Shown here: piece by piece, positions 51,403 to 60,825 of the stretch
Numbering within the stretch: position 1 is the stretch's first letter
Layout of the letters: each line of letters opens with the position of its first letter
Source of the DNA: Amorphus sp040750475
GTDB taxonomy: Bacteria; Pseudomonadota; Alphaproteobacteria; Rhizobiales; Amorphaceae
Direction: 5' to 3'
Length of the DNA: 64,000 nucleotides
Assembly: GCF_040750475.1 (NCBI RefSeq)
Contig: NZ_JABJVY010000003.1
Location: forward strand, 62,001 to 126,000
The notes under the pieces: generated by a model
Database searches by the model: none
The model's input: the letters and a program-made list of their open reading frames with translations, nothing else
What the model was told of the DNA's origin: nothing
Translations under genes and position numbers: made by a program

Positions 51403-53034
51403 CTATGAGGTGTGTTCGCCGTTCTTGCCGAGAATGACGTCGGCTGCCCGATCGGCCATCATGAGCACGGCCGCGTTGATGTTGCCGCCAACCAAATCCG
51501 GGAATGCGGAGGCATCCACGACCCGCAGCGAGCGGGCGCCGCGCACGCGAAATTCCGGATCGAGAACCAGGTGGTCCCCTTCTCCGCCGCCCATGCGACA
51601 GGTGCCGGCCGGGTGATGGGCCGTCGCGGCTCGCTGCATGATGTGCTGGTTCAGTCCGTCGGGCGTCCAGTTATCGGGTCCGGGCTCCAGTTCGCGTCCG
51701 ACGAAGCCACGCATGGCCGGCTGGTTCGCGACATCGCGGGCGATCGCCAGCCCCTCCGCGATCACGCGCTTGTCGTTTTCGCTCTGGAGCAAACCTTGCC
51801 GGATCCGCACCTTGTCGCGCGGGTCCGCCGAGCGCAGCGCGATCCTTCCCCGGCTTTCGGGCCGCAGCACAACGGAGCGAATCGCGAAGCCATCGACAAA
51901 GGGCTTTCGGATCCCTGGAAACCAAGGTCGTGCCTCGATCGGCACTGCACGGAAAATGAGCTGGACGTTGGGCACCGCGCCGGCGGACGGAGTCCTCAGA
52001 AAAGCGGCCCAACCACTCGGCAGATCGGTCGCGAAGCCTTTACCGAAGAGATAGGCCTCAGCCAAACTGAACGTCAGGCGATCGGCGCGCATGTGGCGCA
52101 CGAAAGGTCCAGGATCGGCGCGCTCATATTCGACCGCGACGCTCCCGTGATCCTGCAAATTCTTTCCGACACCAGGCAGAGCGATGCGGGTGTCGATCCC
52201 GTGCCGACCAAGCTCCGCTGGGTCGCCGATCCCCGACAACATCAGGAGCTGCGGCGTATTCATCGCGCCGGCTGACAGAATGATCTCCCGCTCGGCGCGC
52301 ACCACCTCCGCCCTGCCCCGCCGCACGACGGACAGCGAGACGGCGCGATCGCCCTCAAAGCCAATCTTGGTCGCGAAGACACCGGTAATGACGTGCAAAT
52401 TTGCCCGCTCCAGGGCCGGGCGCAAGAATGCGTCGGCCGCACTGCAGCGGCGCCCGCTACCGATCGTCGATTGGAGGACCCCGAAGCCTTCCTGCCGCTC
52501 GCCATTATAGTCGTCGGTCCGCGGATAGCCGGCCGCTTCCGCGGCCTCCAGGCAGGCGGCGGCCAGGGGGTCGCCGTAGGTCGCGGGCGAGGTGCGCAGC
52601 CCGCCGCTACCGCCGCGATAGGCGCTTTCGCCGCCCGCCCAGCGCTCCTGGCGCTTGAACACCGGCAGCGCGCGCTCGTAGGCCAGCTCCGGCAGGCCGT
52701 AGCTTGCCCAGCGGTCATAGTCCGCCCGATTGCCGCGCACATAGGCCATCGCGTTGATCGACGAGGAACCGCCGATCACGCGCCCGCGCATGCATTCCAT
52801 GGTGCGCCCGCCAACCGCCGGATCGACCTCGGAATCGTAGCCCCAATCGTGCAGCCGTCGCTGCATGATCTGGCCCCAGCCAATCGGGATTTTAATCCAG
52901 GGATCCCGGTCCCAACCACCCGCTTCGAGGAGGAGAACGGAGGCCTCCCCGCCCGCCGACAGCCGATCCGCCAACACGCAGCCCGCCGAGCCGGCCCCAA
53001 CGATGATGTAGTCGAACGTTGTCCGCCCCGACAT
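51403..53034 (-). CDS. GMC-family FAD oxidoreductase (choline dehydrogenase-like)
   Basis: The 543-residue flavoprotein has the N-terminal FAD motif YIIVGAGSAGCVLADRLS, the GMC signature RGRVIGGSSSINAMAYVRG, and the C-terminal active site with HHPAGTCRMG and DASAFPDLVGGNINAAVLM. It oxidises a primary alcohol, probably without a signal peptide. ATG 53034 was chosen; a GTG at 53052 would overlap the upstream stop as GTGA. It is coupled to the isochorismatase-family gene. Confidence 0.92.
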   Translation of the reverse strand: MSGRTTFDYIIVGAGSAGCVLADRLSAGGEASVLLLEAGGWDRDPWIKIPIGWGQIMQRRLHDWGYDSEVDPAVGGRTMECMRGRVIGGSSSINAMAYVRGNRADYDRWASYGLPELAYERALPVFKRQERWAGGESAYRGGSGGLRTSPATYGDPLAAACLEAAEAAGYPRTDDYNGERQEGFGVLQSTIGSGRRCSAADAFLRPALERANLHVITGVFATKIGFEGDRAVSLSVVRRGRAEVVRAEREIILSAGAMNTPQLLMLSGIGDPAELGRHGIDTRIALPGVGKNLQDHGSVAVEYERADPGPFVRHMRADRLTFSLAEAYLFGKGFATDLPSGWAAFLRTPSAGAVPNVQLIFRAVPIEARPWFPGIRKPFVDGFAIRSVVLRPESRGRIALRSADPRDKVRIRQGLLQSENDKRVIAEGLAIARDVANQPAMRGFVGRELEPGPDNWTPDGLNQHIMQRAATAHHPAGTCRMGGGEGDHLVLDPEFRVRGARSLRVVDASAFPDLVGGNINAAVLMMADRAADVILGKNGEHTS

Positions 53035-53048
53035 CGCGCGCGCCGCCC

Positions 53049-53780
53049 TCACCTGCGAGGCAGGTTGGGAAACAGATCGTCAGAGAGGCAGCCGGCATAG
53101 GCATGTACGGCATCCGCCGTCACCACGTCCGCGTACTTGCAATGGAGGTCGAAAAGGGTCACGGCATGGCTCGCCTCGCACCGATCGAAGCAGCCGTCTT
53201 CAACGACCGTACAACGCAGGTTGAGGCTGAAGGCGTCGATCACGGTGGCGCGCACGCAGCCGCTGGTCGTACAGCCGGTGACGATCAGGCTGTCGCATCC
53301 CAAAAGGTTGATGTAGCTCGCCAGATTCGTTCCGAAAAACGCACTCGGCTTCTGCTTGAGAACGACAATGTCCTGAGACTGGGGCGCCAGCTCGTCGACG
53401 ATTTCGTTAGCACCGCGATCGCCGGCCGCGGGTGCCGAACTTTCGCTCACCCGGTTGTTCTTCCAGGCCCAACTCCCCGAATCCCAACTATCGGCACGAC
53501 CAAAACCGGTCGAGTAGATCACCGGAAGGCGCTTGGCGCGAAACGCGTCGGTGAGCTTGCGCACCACCTCGATCGCCGCCCAGCTCTCTTCGCCGCAGGA
53601 GTTGCTCCACCTTTTGATCGATTGAAGGATCGGCTCCGGCCTGTCGCCCGTGAACCCGTAGCTGATGTCGACGACCAGCAAGGCGGGCCGCGCGCCGAAG
53701 CCGGCCGAAGTGCCGTAGCCGGCCGCTTCCAACACCTCTCGGTCCCGCTCCGTCAGAAACCGATCCCAAATCCGGGCCAT
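53049..53780 (-). CDS. Isochorismatase-family amidohydrolase (N-carbamoylsarcosine amidase-like)
   Basis: The 243-residue cysteine hydrolase has the triad D38 (LLVVDIS), K144 (KQKPSAFFG) and C175 (TTSGCVRATV). Sequence around the cysteine and the helix DGCFDRCEASHAVTLFDL closely follow N-carbamoylsarcosine amidase and maleamate amidase. It should release ammonia from an amide or carbamoyl compound. It is the first gene of a two-gene unit with the GMC oxidoreductase. Together with the amidase at 33841 and the PuuE-like protein it suggests that a nitrogen compound is degraded. Confidence 0.92.
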   Translation of the reverse strand: MARIWDRFLTERDREVLEAAGYGTSAGFGARPALLVVDISYGFTGDRPEPILQSIKRWSNSCGEESWAAIEVVRKLTDAFRAKRLPVIYSTGFGRADSWDSGSWAWKNNRVSESSAPAAGDRGANEIVDELAPQSQDIVVLKQKPSAFFGTNLASYINLLGCDSLIVTGCTTSGCVRATVIDAFSLNLRCTVVEDGCFDRCEASHAVTLFDLHCKYADVVTADAVHAYAGCLSDDLFPNLPRR

Positions 53781-54007
53781 GCCACCTCCTCCGCCGACAA
53801 GCCGCCATTAGCCCAAACGGTATTTCAATTTTAGCACTATTACCAGTTTTTAAACGAATCCCCAAAACTGAAAATGCCCTTCAATTTGAGAAGCGATGAC
53901 CGCGCCAATTGGCTTGATCCGGTTCAGGCTCTGCCGTGCGGTCGACGGAAACCGGACGCGCCCTGCACATAGCCAAGGCGCGCGCTCCTCGGGGATGGCC
54001 CTCGGAC

Positions 54008-56143
54008 CTAACGACGAAGCTGAACGGTGGTGCGCAGGAGGGTAGCGGCATCCGCGTTTCGTCCGACCGCGATCTCAAACGTGCCCGGTTCCAGGCACGG
54101 CGTGAGATCCGGCCCCAGGAAGCCGAGATCGGCAACCGGCAGGCGGAACTGCAGCACGTCCCGCTCGCCGGGGTCGAGCGCGACGCGGACGAAGTCCTTC
54201 AATTCGAGGAGCGGACGCGCGATGCTCGCGACCAAATCTCGGACGAACAGGAAGACGGTGTCCTCTCCGGCGCGATCGCCCTCGTTCACCACAGCGACCG
54301 ACACCTCGATGGTGTCGACCGACCGGTACTCTTTCGGTGTGACCTGGAGCTGCTCGATCCGGAATCGGCCGTAGGACAGGCCGTGACCGAAGGGAAACTG
54401 CGGCGCTACGGGCGCATCGAGATACTTGCTGGTGTAGAAATCCACCGGGTTGGCGGGGCGGCCGGAGGGGCGCTGGGCATAGAAGATCGGGATCTGGCCC
54501 ACCCCGCGCGGCCAGGTGACCGGCAGGCGGCCGCCCGGATCGACGCGGCCGACGAGCACGTCGGCGATCGCGTGCCCCGCCTCCGCACCCGGAAACCAGG
54601 CCGCCAACACGCACACGGCCCCCGCAAACAGCCACGGCGCGACCAGCGGCCGGCCGGAGAAGAGCACCACCACGACCGGCTTGCCGGTGGCGATCACGGC
54701 CTCCGCCAGTCGGCGTTGGGCCTCCGGCAGCGACGGATCGGCCCGACTTGCGGCCTCGCCGCTCATGGTCGCCGCCTCGCCAAGACAAAGCACGACAAGC
54801 TCCGCTTCGGCGGAAAGCGCAAGCGCCCGAGCGCGTGCATCCGCGTCCTCCGTCTCGATGCCGCATCCGGATGCCGTAAGAACCCGGCAGGCCGGCAACG
54901 CCGCCTCCAACCCTTCGACCACGGTGACCGGATCGTCCTCATCACCTGCCGCCGACCACGGCCCCCGCATCTCGGCCCGTGCCGCGGCCAGCGGGCCGAG
55001 AACCGCCACGCTTTTAAGATCGCCTGTCAGCGGCAGCAGATCGTCGTCATTTTTCAAAAGCACGAGCGAGCGGCACGCGGCCTCGCGCGCCAGGGCCCGC
55101 CGATCTGCGGCGACACTTGCCGCCCTCCGATCGATCCGACGGTAGGGATCCTGGAACAGCCCGAGCCGACGCTTGAGCTCCAGCACCCGGCGCACCGCCG
55201 TCTCGATCTCGGCAAGCTCGACGAGACCGCGCTCGAGGGCTGCCGGCAGTCCACGCTCGTATGCGAACCCCATCATGTCGATGTCGACGCCGGCCTTGAG
55301 CGCAAGCGCGGCGGCCTCCGCAAGGTCGCCCGCGACGCCGTGGGCCATCAGCTCGGCAATCGCGTGATAGTCGCTCACGACGATCCCGTCGAACTCCGCC
55401 TCGCCGCGCAGCCAGCCGGAAAGCAGGGGCGCATGCGCGGTCATCGGGACGCCCGCGATGTCGTTGAAGGCCGGCATGATGGCCGCGGCGCCCGCCTCGA
55501 TCGCCGCTTCGAAGGGCGGCAAATAAACTTCCCGAAGCGTGCGCAGGGAGATATCGACCGAGGCATAATCGCGTCCGGCTGTCGCCGCCCCGTAGGCGCA
55601 GAAGTGTTTTGCCGTCGCCGCCACCCGCGTCGGATCGGCCAGCGAACCGCCCTGGAAGCCGCGAACCTTGGCAGCGGCGAAGCGCGACGCCACGAGCGGA
55701 TCCTCGCCCGGGCCTTCCGCCATCCGGCCCCAGCGCGGATCGCGGGCGATGTCGAGCATCGGCGCGAAGGTGAGATGCAGTCCGTCTTCGGCGGCTTCCT
55801 CCGCCGCCACCCGCGCCGTTTCTTCCCAAAGCACGCGATCGAACGCCGCCGCTTCCCCGAGCGGGATCGGAAATATGGTTCGGTGGCCGTGCACCACATC
55901 GAACCCTAGAAGCAGCGGGATCTTCAGCCGGCTTTCCTTCGCCGCGATCCGCTGGATGGTCGCCGTTTCTTCCGCATGCCAGAGATTGAGCAGGCTGCCC
56001 GCGCGCCCCTCGCGCACCCGCGCCTTCGGATCCTCCACCACGCCGCCGGGACCCGTGACCGTCGCTCCCGCCGCGTCCATAGTGAGCTGGCCGAGCTTCT
56101 CCGAAAGCGTCATTGCGGAAATCAGCGCATCGATGTCAGTCAC
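54008..56143 (-). CDS. Glycoside hydrolase family 3 beta-glucosidase
   Basis: The 711-residue enzyme has the GH3 N-terminal barrel with substrate motifs KHFCAYG and GRDYASVDIS, and the nucleophile aspartate in GIVVSDYHAIAELM. The C-terminal domain and a fibronectin-like extension (about 610-711) follow. I chose GTG 56143 after AAAGGACGGG; another GTG lies at 56176. There is no obvious signal peptide, so a cytoplasmic or unusual location is likely. It is divergent from the ABC and glucanase-like genes and probably acts on the same glucan or its oligosaccharides. Confidence 0.93.
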   Translation of the reverse strand: MTDIDALISAMTLSEKLGQLTMDAAGATVTGPGGVVEDPKARVREGRAGSLLNLWHAEETATIQRIAAKESRLKIPLLLGFDVVHGHRTIFPIPLGEAAAFDRVLWEETARVAAEEAAEDGLHLTFAPMLDIARDPRWGRMAEGPGEDPLVASRFAAAKVRGFQGGSLADPTRVAATAKHFCAYGAATAGRDYASVDISLRTLREVYLPPFEAAIEAGAAAIMPAFNDIAGVPMTAHAPLLSGWLRGEAEFDGIVVSDYHAIAELMAHGVAGDLAEAAALALKAGVDIDMMGFAYERGLPAALERGLVELAEIETAVRRVLELKRRLGLFQDPYRRIDRRAASVAADRRALAREAACRSLVLLKNDDDLLPLTGDLKSVAVLGPLAAARAEMRGPWSAAGDEDDPVTVVEGLEAALPACRVLTASGCGIETEDADARARALALSAEAELVVLCLGEAATMSGEAASRADPSLPEAQRRLAEAVIATGKPVVVVLFSGRPLVAPWLFAGAVCVLAAWFPGAEAGHAIADVLVGRVDPGGRLPVTWPRGVGQIPIFYAQRPSGRPANPVDFYTSKYLDAPVAPQFPFGHGLSYGRFRIEQLQVTPKEYRSVDTIEVSVAVVNEGDRAGEDTVFLFVRDLVASIARPLLELKDFVRVALDPGERDVLQFRLPVADLGFLGPDLTPCLEPGTFEIAVGRNADAATLLRTTVQLRR

Positions 56144-56247
56144 TGCCCGTCCTTTGCGATATCTCGGATCGGCCACGTTCTTTCCCTATTGGCATTTTCG
56201 ACCAACGTCGTCGCAATGACCGCCCCTCGCCTGGGAGCCCGCGTACC

Positions 56248-58053
56248 ATGACCGATGCGCCCGAAGCGCTTGCCGTGCCGCCCGCTGCTCCCCGCTGGAG
56301 TGAGTTTCGCCCGCAAGTCGTCTCGATGTTTCGCGCATTCCTCGTCTCGCCGGTGAAACGCCCGATATTATGGCTCGTTGCGGGACTGGTCGGCGTGATC
56401 CTGTTGACCGTCTACGGCCAAATCCGGCTGAACGCCTGGAACCAGCCTTTCTACGACGCCCTCTCGGACAAGAATTTCAGCCAGTTCACCCGACAGCTTG
56501 GGGTGTTCGCAATTATCGTTGGCTCGCTCCTGGTGCTGAACGTCTCGCAGCGCTGGCTCAATTTGATGCTGAAGCTGAAGCTGCGCAAAGGCCTCGTCCA
56601 GGAGCTGTTCAATCAATGGCTGATGCCCGGCCGCGCCTTCCGCATCGCCGGCGCCGGCGAGATCGGCACCAACCCGGATCAGCGCATCCATGAAGACGCC
56701 GAACACCTTACCGAGCTGACCACCGATCTCGGAGTGGGATTGTTTCAGGCAAGCGCGTTGCTGGTCAGCTTCATCGGCGTCTTGTGGATCCTTTCCGAAG
56801 ACGTCGTGTTCCAGATCGGCGGCAACAGCTTCAAGATTCCCGGCTACATGGTCTGGTGCGCGCTCATCTATGCCGGCACCGCCTCCTATATCAGCTACCG
56901 CGTCGGCCGGCCGTTGTTCACGCTCAACGCCCAGCGCTACGCCCGGGAGGCGGAGTTGCGCTTCGCCCTGGTCCGCCTCAACGAGAATATCGACGACGTG
57001 ACGCTCTCGCGTGGCGAAGCCGACGAAAAGCTCCGGCTGAACCGGGAGCTGTCCGACGTGCTCGCCATGATGCGCCGCATCGTGACCGCCCAGACGAACC
57101 TGACATGGGTGACGGCCGGCTATGGCTGGTTCACCCTGATCGCCCCGATCCTGGTTGCCGCACCCGGCTATTTCGGCGGCGACCTCTCGTTCGGCCAGCT
57201 CATGGTGGTCGTGGGCGCGTTCAATCAGGTCCAGCAGTCGCTGCGCTGGGCCGTCGACAACTTCTCCACCATTGCCGATTGGCGCGCGACCTTCGGCCGT
57301 GTCGCCAGCTTCCGCGAAGCGGTGATGACCATGGACCGTCTGGAGGAAGGAGAGGCCGACGCCATCAGCTATGTCGAAAATCCCGACAACCGGATGGTCA
57401 TCGACGAGCTCCGGGTCACCACGCCGGCCGGCACCATCATGCTCGACCAGCCACACGTGGAGATCCATGCCGGCGACCATGTCCAGGTCATCGGCGAGTC
57501 GGGTTTCGGAGGCCATTTCCTGTTCCGGGCGATCGCGGGGTTGTGGCCGATGGGGTCCGGACGGATCGGCCTGCCCGCCGACGACGAGATCGCCTTCATG
57601 CCCCGCCGGCCCTATACGCCGCCGGCGATGCTCAGGGCGGTGCTCGCCTACCCGTCCGCACCGGACACGTTCAGCGATGCCGAACTTGCGGGCGCGTTGG
57701 AAAAGGTCGGGCTGACGCGCCTCCAAGGCTCGCTTGACCGCGACGCGCGCTGGGACAGGGAGCTTGCCCACGAGGAGCTGCAGTGCATCGCCTTCGCCCG
57801 CGTGCTTCTGCACCGGCCACGATGGATCGTGATCGACCAGGCCCTGCGCGGCCTGGAAGAGCGCGGCAGCAAGCACATCCTGGAGGCGTTGCGCAACGAG
57901 CTGCCGCAAACGGCGATCATCAATATTGGCCGCACCGATGCGGACGGCTTCTTCCAGCGCACCCTGCAACTTGTCCGCGACCCCGAAGGGCCGCGCTTTT
58001 CCGCCGCTGAGGCCGCGCTTGCCACGCAAGAGACCGAAGAGGAAGAGCCATGA
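56248..58053 (+). CDS. SbmA/BclA/YddA-like ABC protein with degenerate ATPase domain
   Basis: The 601-residue protein begins at ATG 56248. Residues 30-340 form the ABC_membrane_2 domain of the SbmA/BacA group (FYDALSDKNFSQFTRQL, RFALVRLNENIDDVTLSRGE). Residues 385-590 align with the nucleotide-binding domain of BclA/YddA, but its motifs are broken. Walker A 416-423 reads GESGFGGH (no lysine or Ser/Thr), the Q-loop has R instead of Q, the signature is LAHEELQ, Walker B ends D530-Q531 (no glutamate), and the switch histidine position is GRT. The reading frame is intact with normal codon use, so it is not a decayed gene. It may work as a proton-driven or non-transport protein. The GH gene downstream overlaps its stop by ATGA. 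Confidence 0.9.
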   Translation: MTDAPEALAVPPAAPRWSEFRPQVVSMFRAFLVSPVKRPILWLVAGLVGVILLTVYGQIRLNAWNQPFYDALSDKNFSQFTRQLGVFAIIVGSLLVLNVSQRWLNLMLKLKLRKGLVQELFNQWLMPGRAFRIAGAGEIGTNPDQRIHEDAEHLTELTTDLGVGLFQASALLVSFIGVLWILSEDVVFQIGGNSFKIPGYMVWCALIYAGTASYISYRVGRPLFTLNAQRYAREAELRFALVRLNENIDDVTLSRGEADEKLRLNRELSDVLAMMRRIVTAQTNLTWVTAGYGWFTLIAPILVAAPGYFGGDLSFGQLMVVVGAFNQVQQSLRWAVDNFSTIADWRATFGRVASFREAVMTMDRLEEGEADAISYVENPDNRMVIDELRVTTPAGTIMLDQPHVEIHAGDHVQVIGESGFGGHFLFRAIAGLWPMGSGRIGLPADDEIAFMPRRPYTPPAMLRAVLAYPSAPDTFSDAELAGALEKVGLTRLQGSLDRDARWDRELAHEELQCIAFARVLLHRPRWIVIDQALRGLEERGSKHILEALRNELPQTAIINIGRTDADGFFQRTLQLVRDPEGPRFSAAEAALATQETEEEEP

Positions 58054-59348
58054 TGCATGCGGCCGCCCCCGATCCGACCGGTCCGGACGAGGACGCGCTG
58101 GAGTTCGTCCAGCGCGAAACGTTCCGCTTCTTCTGGGAAGGCGCTCACCCGACGAGCGGGCTGGCGCGGGACCGTTGCCTCAATTCCGCCGATCCGGCTC
58201 CCGACGACGACCTCGTCGCCATCGGAGGATCCGGGTTCGGCATCTTCGCAATCGTCGTCGCCACCGAGCGGGGATGGATCGACCGGTCCGCCGCGCTGGA
58301 ACGGCTTTCGAGAATGGTGTTCGCCCTGGAGACGGCGCGCTCCCACCATGGCGTGTTTCCGCACTTCATGAACGGGCGAACCGGGGAGACCATCCCGTTC
58401 GGCCCCGAGGACGATGGCGGCGATCTCGTCGAGACCTCTTTTCTGATCCAGGGGCTTTTGACGGCGCAGCGCTATTTCGACAGGCCGGACGCGACCGAGA
58501 CCGATCTTCGCACCCGCATCACGAAGCTCTGGCACGACGTGGAATGGTCGTGGCATACCCGAGGCGGCCAACCGGTGCTGACTTGGCACTGGAGCCCCAA
58601 CCACGGCTTCCGCATCAATCACGAAATCCGCGGTTGGAACGAGTGCCTGATCACCTATGTTCTGGCGGCGGCCTCGCCGACCCATCCGATCGCGCCCGAG
58701 GTCTATCATCACGGGTTCGCGTCCAGCCCGACCTTCGCCAATGGCCGGACCTATTACGGCGTCGAGCTGCCACTCGGGCCTCCCCTCGGCGGACCTCTCT
58801 TTTTCGCGCACTATTCCTTTTGCGGCCTCGACCCGCGCGGGCTGAGCGACCGCTACGCCGACTATTTCGCCCAAAACATTGCCCACACGCGGATCAACCA
58901 CGCCTATTGCCGCGAAAATCCCGGCGGCCACCGCGGTTACGGCGACGCGTGCTGGGGACTGACGGCAAGCGACGACCCGGACGGCTATGTCGCCCACGCA
59001 CCGGACCGGGATACGGGCGCGATCTCGCCCACCGCGGCGCTTTCCAGCTTCCCCTATGCTCCCGATCTCGCGATGCGGACGCTCAGACACTTCCTCTATG
59101 AGCGGGGCAGCCAAATTTTTGGCCGATACGGCTTCGTCGATGCTTTCTCGGACGATCGCGACTGGGTCGCCGACACTTTTCTCGCCATCGACCAAGGCCC
59201 GATCATCGCGATGATCGAGAACCATCGAAGCGGGCTGCTCTGGCGTCTGTTCATGAGCGACCCGGATGTGCAGCGTGGACTTGCCCGGCTCGGGTTTGAG
59301 AGCCCACATCTTTCGGGGAAGGAGGCTGCGGCGCCGTGGACGAGCTGA
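58050..59348 (+). CDS. Glycoamylase-like (PF10091) glycosidase, possible beta-1,2-glucanase
   Basis: The 432-residue protein corresponds to the glycoamylase-like domain also found in cyclic beta-1,2-glucan synthases. Stand-alone relatives are GH144 endo-beta-1,2-glucanases. Landmarks include RETFRFFWEGAHPTSGLARDR, SGFGIFAIVVATERGWI, HWSPNHGFRINHEIRGWNE and FAHYSFCGLDPRG. No signal peptide is visible. It overlaps the ABC gene by ATGA and the GH15 gene by 13 bases, so the three are one operon. Beta-1,2-glucan cleavage is the most specific suggestion; the exact bond is not proven. Confidence 0.85.
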   Translation: MMHAAAPDPTGPDEDALEFVQRETFRFFWEGAHPTSGLARDRCLNSADPAPDDDLVAIGGSGFGIFAIVVATERGWIDRSAALERLSRMVFALETARSHHGVFPHFMNGRTGETIPFGPEDDGGDLVETSFLIQGLLTAQRYFDRPDATETDLRTRITKLWHDVEWSWHTRGGQPVLTWHWSPNHGFRINHEIRGWNECLITYVLAAASPTHPIAPEVYHHGFASSPTFANGRTYYGVELPLGPPLGGPLFFAHYSFCGLDPRGLSDRYADYFAQNIAHTRINHAYCRENPGGHRGYGDACWGLTASDDPDGYVAHAPDRDTGAISPTAALSSFPYAPDLAMRTLRHFLYERGSQIFGRYGFVDAFSDDRDWVADTFLAIDQGPIIAMIENHRSGLLWRLFMSDPDVQRGLARLGFESPHLSGKEAAAPWTS

Positions 59349-60748
59349 CGAGCTGGCTGGAACGTCAGCAAGAAGTGTCGCGCGCAGCGATAAGGGCGGC
59401 GATCTCGCGCACCGATCTCGTCCACGCCCGGCCCGGTTTCGGTTTCGAGGTCCGGCCCAAGCCGGGCTCCGTGCTCGCCTCGCCCGTTTCGGCCCACTAC
59501 GACCCTGACCCGGACTATTTCTTCCATTGGTTCCGCGACGCGGCCGTCGTCATGGAGGCGCTGCGCTTCACCACCGAGCGCGGGACCGCTGCCGCCCACC
59601 GCGCCTTTCGCGACTATGTGCACTTCAACAGCGCGCTCCTGGAGATCGAGGGCGCCGAGGTCCGCCTTCCTGCCGCCGATCCCGCCCACCAGCGCTTTCT
59701 GCGCCCGGCCGCTGAACTCGCCGCGGTTCGTGGCGAGACCGTCGCAGCGGAGTCCCGGGTCAACCCGGACGGTACGCTCGACGTCACAAAATGGGGGCGT
59801 CCACAAATGGACGGTCCGGCGCTGCGCGCATTGTCGCTGCTCAGATGGTGGCCGGAAGCCGATGTCGCGTGTCACCCCGACCTGCTCCGCATCGTCGAGG
59901 CCGACCTGCGTCTCATCTGCGCGCGGCGCGATGAACCGAGCTTCGACATCTGGGAGGAAGAGGCCGGCCGACACTATTATGTCGATCTGATTCAGGCTCA
60001 GGCGCTTCGTGAGGGCGCGGCCCGGCTCGGCGCGCTGGGTGTGGGCGACACCGAGCTGTTCGCGAACGCGGCGACCACCCTCGAAACCCGGCTTGACCGC
60101 TTTCGCACGGACCATGGCACCTGGTATGCGAGCCGCCTTTCGGCTCCCGGAATCACCCCGGCCAAGCGGTTGGACATGTCCACGATCTTCGCCGTCCTCC
60201 ATGCCGGTCGGACGCACGGCCCCCACAGCCCGCTCGATCCGATCGTGCAAGGCACCATGCTGCGGCTGCAAGACCACTTCGCGTCCGCCTACCAGATCAA
60301 TCGCGAGGGTTCCGACGCTCGCGGACCGGCCATGGGCCGCTATCCCGGCGATCGCTATGTCAGCGGCGGGGCCTTCTATTTCTCAACGCTTGCCGCCGCC
60401 GAATTCCATTTCCGGCTCGCCGCCCGCGTCGCGGACGGAGCGCCCCTCGTCGCGGCCGCCGCCAATTTCGACTTCTTGCAGCGAAGCATCGGCAACACGG
60501 CGATATCGGTCGGCGACGATGTCGCCAACGGCAGCGGCCGAACGTCGGCGTGCGTCGTCCTCGTCCGACGCGGAGACGCCTTTCTTGAGACGGTGCGAGC
60601 GTTTACGCCGGCCTCTGGCGCGCTGTCGGAACAGTTCGACCAGACCGACGGACACCAGACCTCGGCGAAAGACCTCGCCTGGAGCCATGCCGCGCTCCTG
60701 ACGGCGGCGGCTTGGCGTCGCCGGGCCTGCCAGCAGCTTCCGGACTGA
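59336..60748 (+). CDS. Glycoside hydrolase family 15 glucoamylase-like protein
   Basis: The 470-residue protein has the GH15 (alpha/alpha)6 barrel landmarks: YFFHWFRDAAVV at 61-72, the general-acid region FDIWEEE with E207/E208, and the general-base region SEQFDQTDGHQTSAKDL near 425-440. It starts with GTG 59336, ten bases after AAGGAGG. No signal peptide is present, so it is probably cytoplasmic. GH15 enzymes normally cleave alpha-glucosidic bonds, so its pairing with GH3 and PF10091 enzymes indicates either mixed linkages or glycogen-like material. Confidence 0.92.
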   Translation: MDELTSWLERQQEVSRAAIRAAISRTDLVHARPGFGFEVRPKPGSVLASPVSAHYDPDPDYFFHWFRDAAVVMEALRFTTERGTAAAHRAFRDYVHFNSALLEIEGAEVRLPAADPAHQRFLRPAAELAAVRGETVAAESRVNPDGTLDVTKWGRPQMDGPALRALSLLRWWPEADVACHPDLLRIVEADLRLICARRDEPSFDIWEEEAGRHYYVDLIQAQALREGAARLGALGVGDTELFANAATTLETRLDRFRTDHGTWYASRLSAPGITPAKRLDMSTIFAVLHAGRTHGPHSPLDPIVQGTMLRLQDHFASAYQINREGSDARGPAMGRYPGDRYVSGGAFYFSTLAAAEFHFRLAARVADGAPLVAAAANFDFLQRSIGNTAISVGDDVANGSGRTSACVVLVRRGDAFLETVRAFTPASGALSEQFDQTDGHQTSAKDLAWSHAALLTAAAWRRRACQQLPD

Positions 60749-60777
60749 CTTTGGATGATTATCGCCCGTCCCCAATA

Positions 60778-60825
60778 GAGCGTTTCCAAGGCCAAGTGGA
60801 AACCGATCGGCCGTCCGGAAACGCG
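60778..60825 (+). repeat. REP-like hairpin element, copy B
   Basis: It runs from GAGCGTTTCC through AAGTGGAAACCG to GTCCGGAAACGCG. The outer arms GCGTTTCC and GGAAACGC pair perfectly. It lies 30 bases after the GH15 stop and faces copy C in inverted orientation. Confidence 0.75.
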
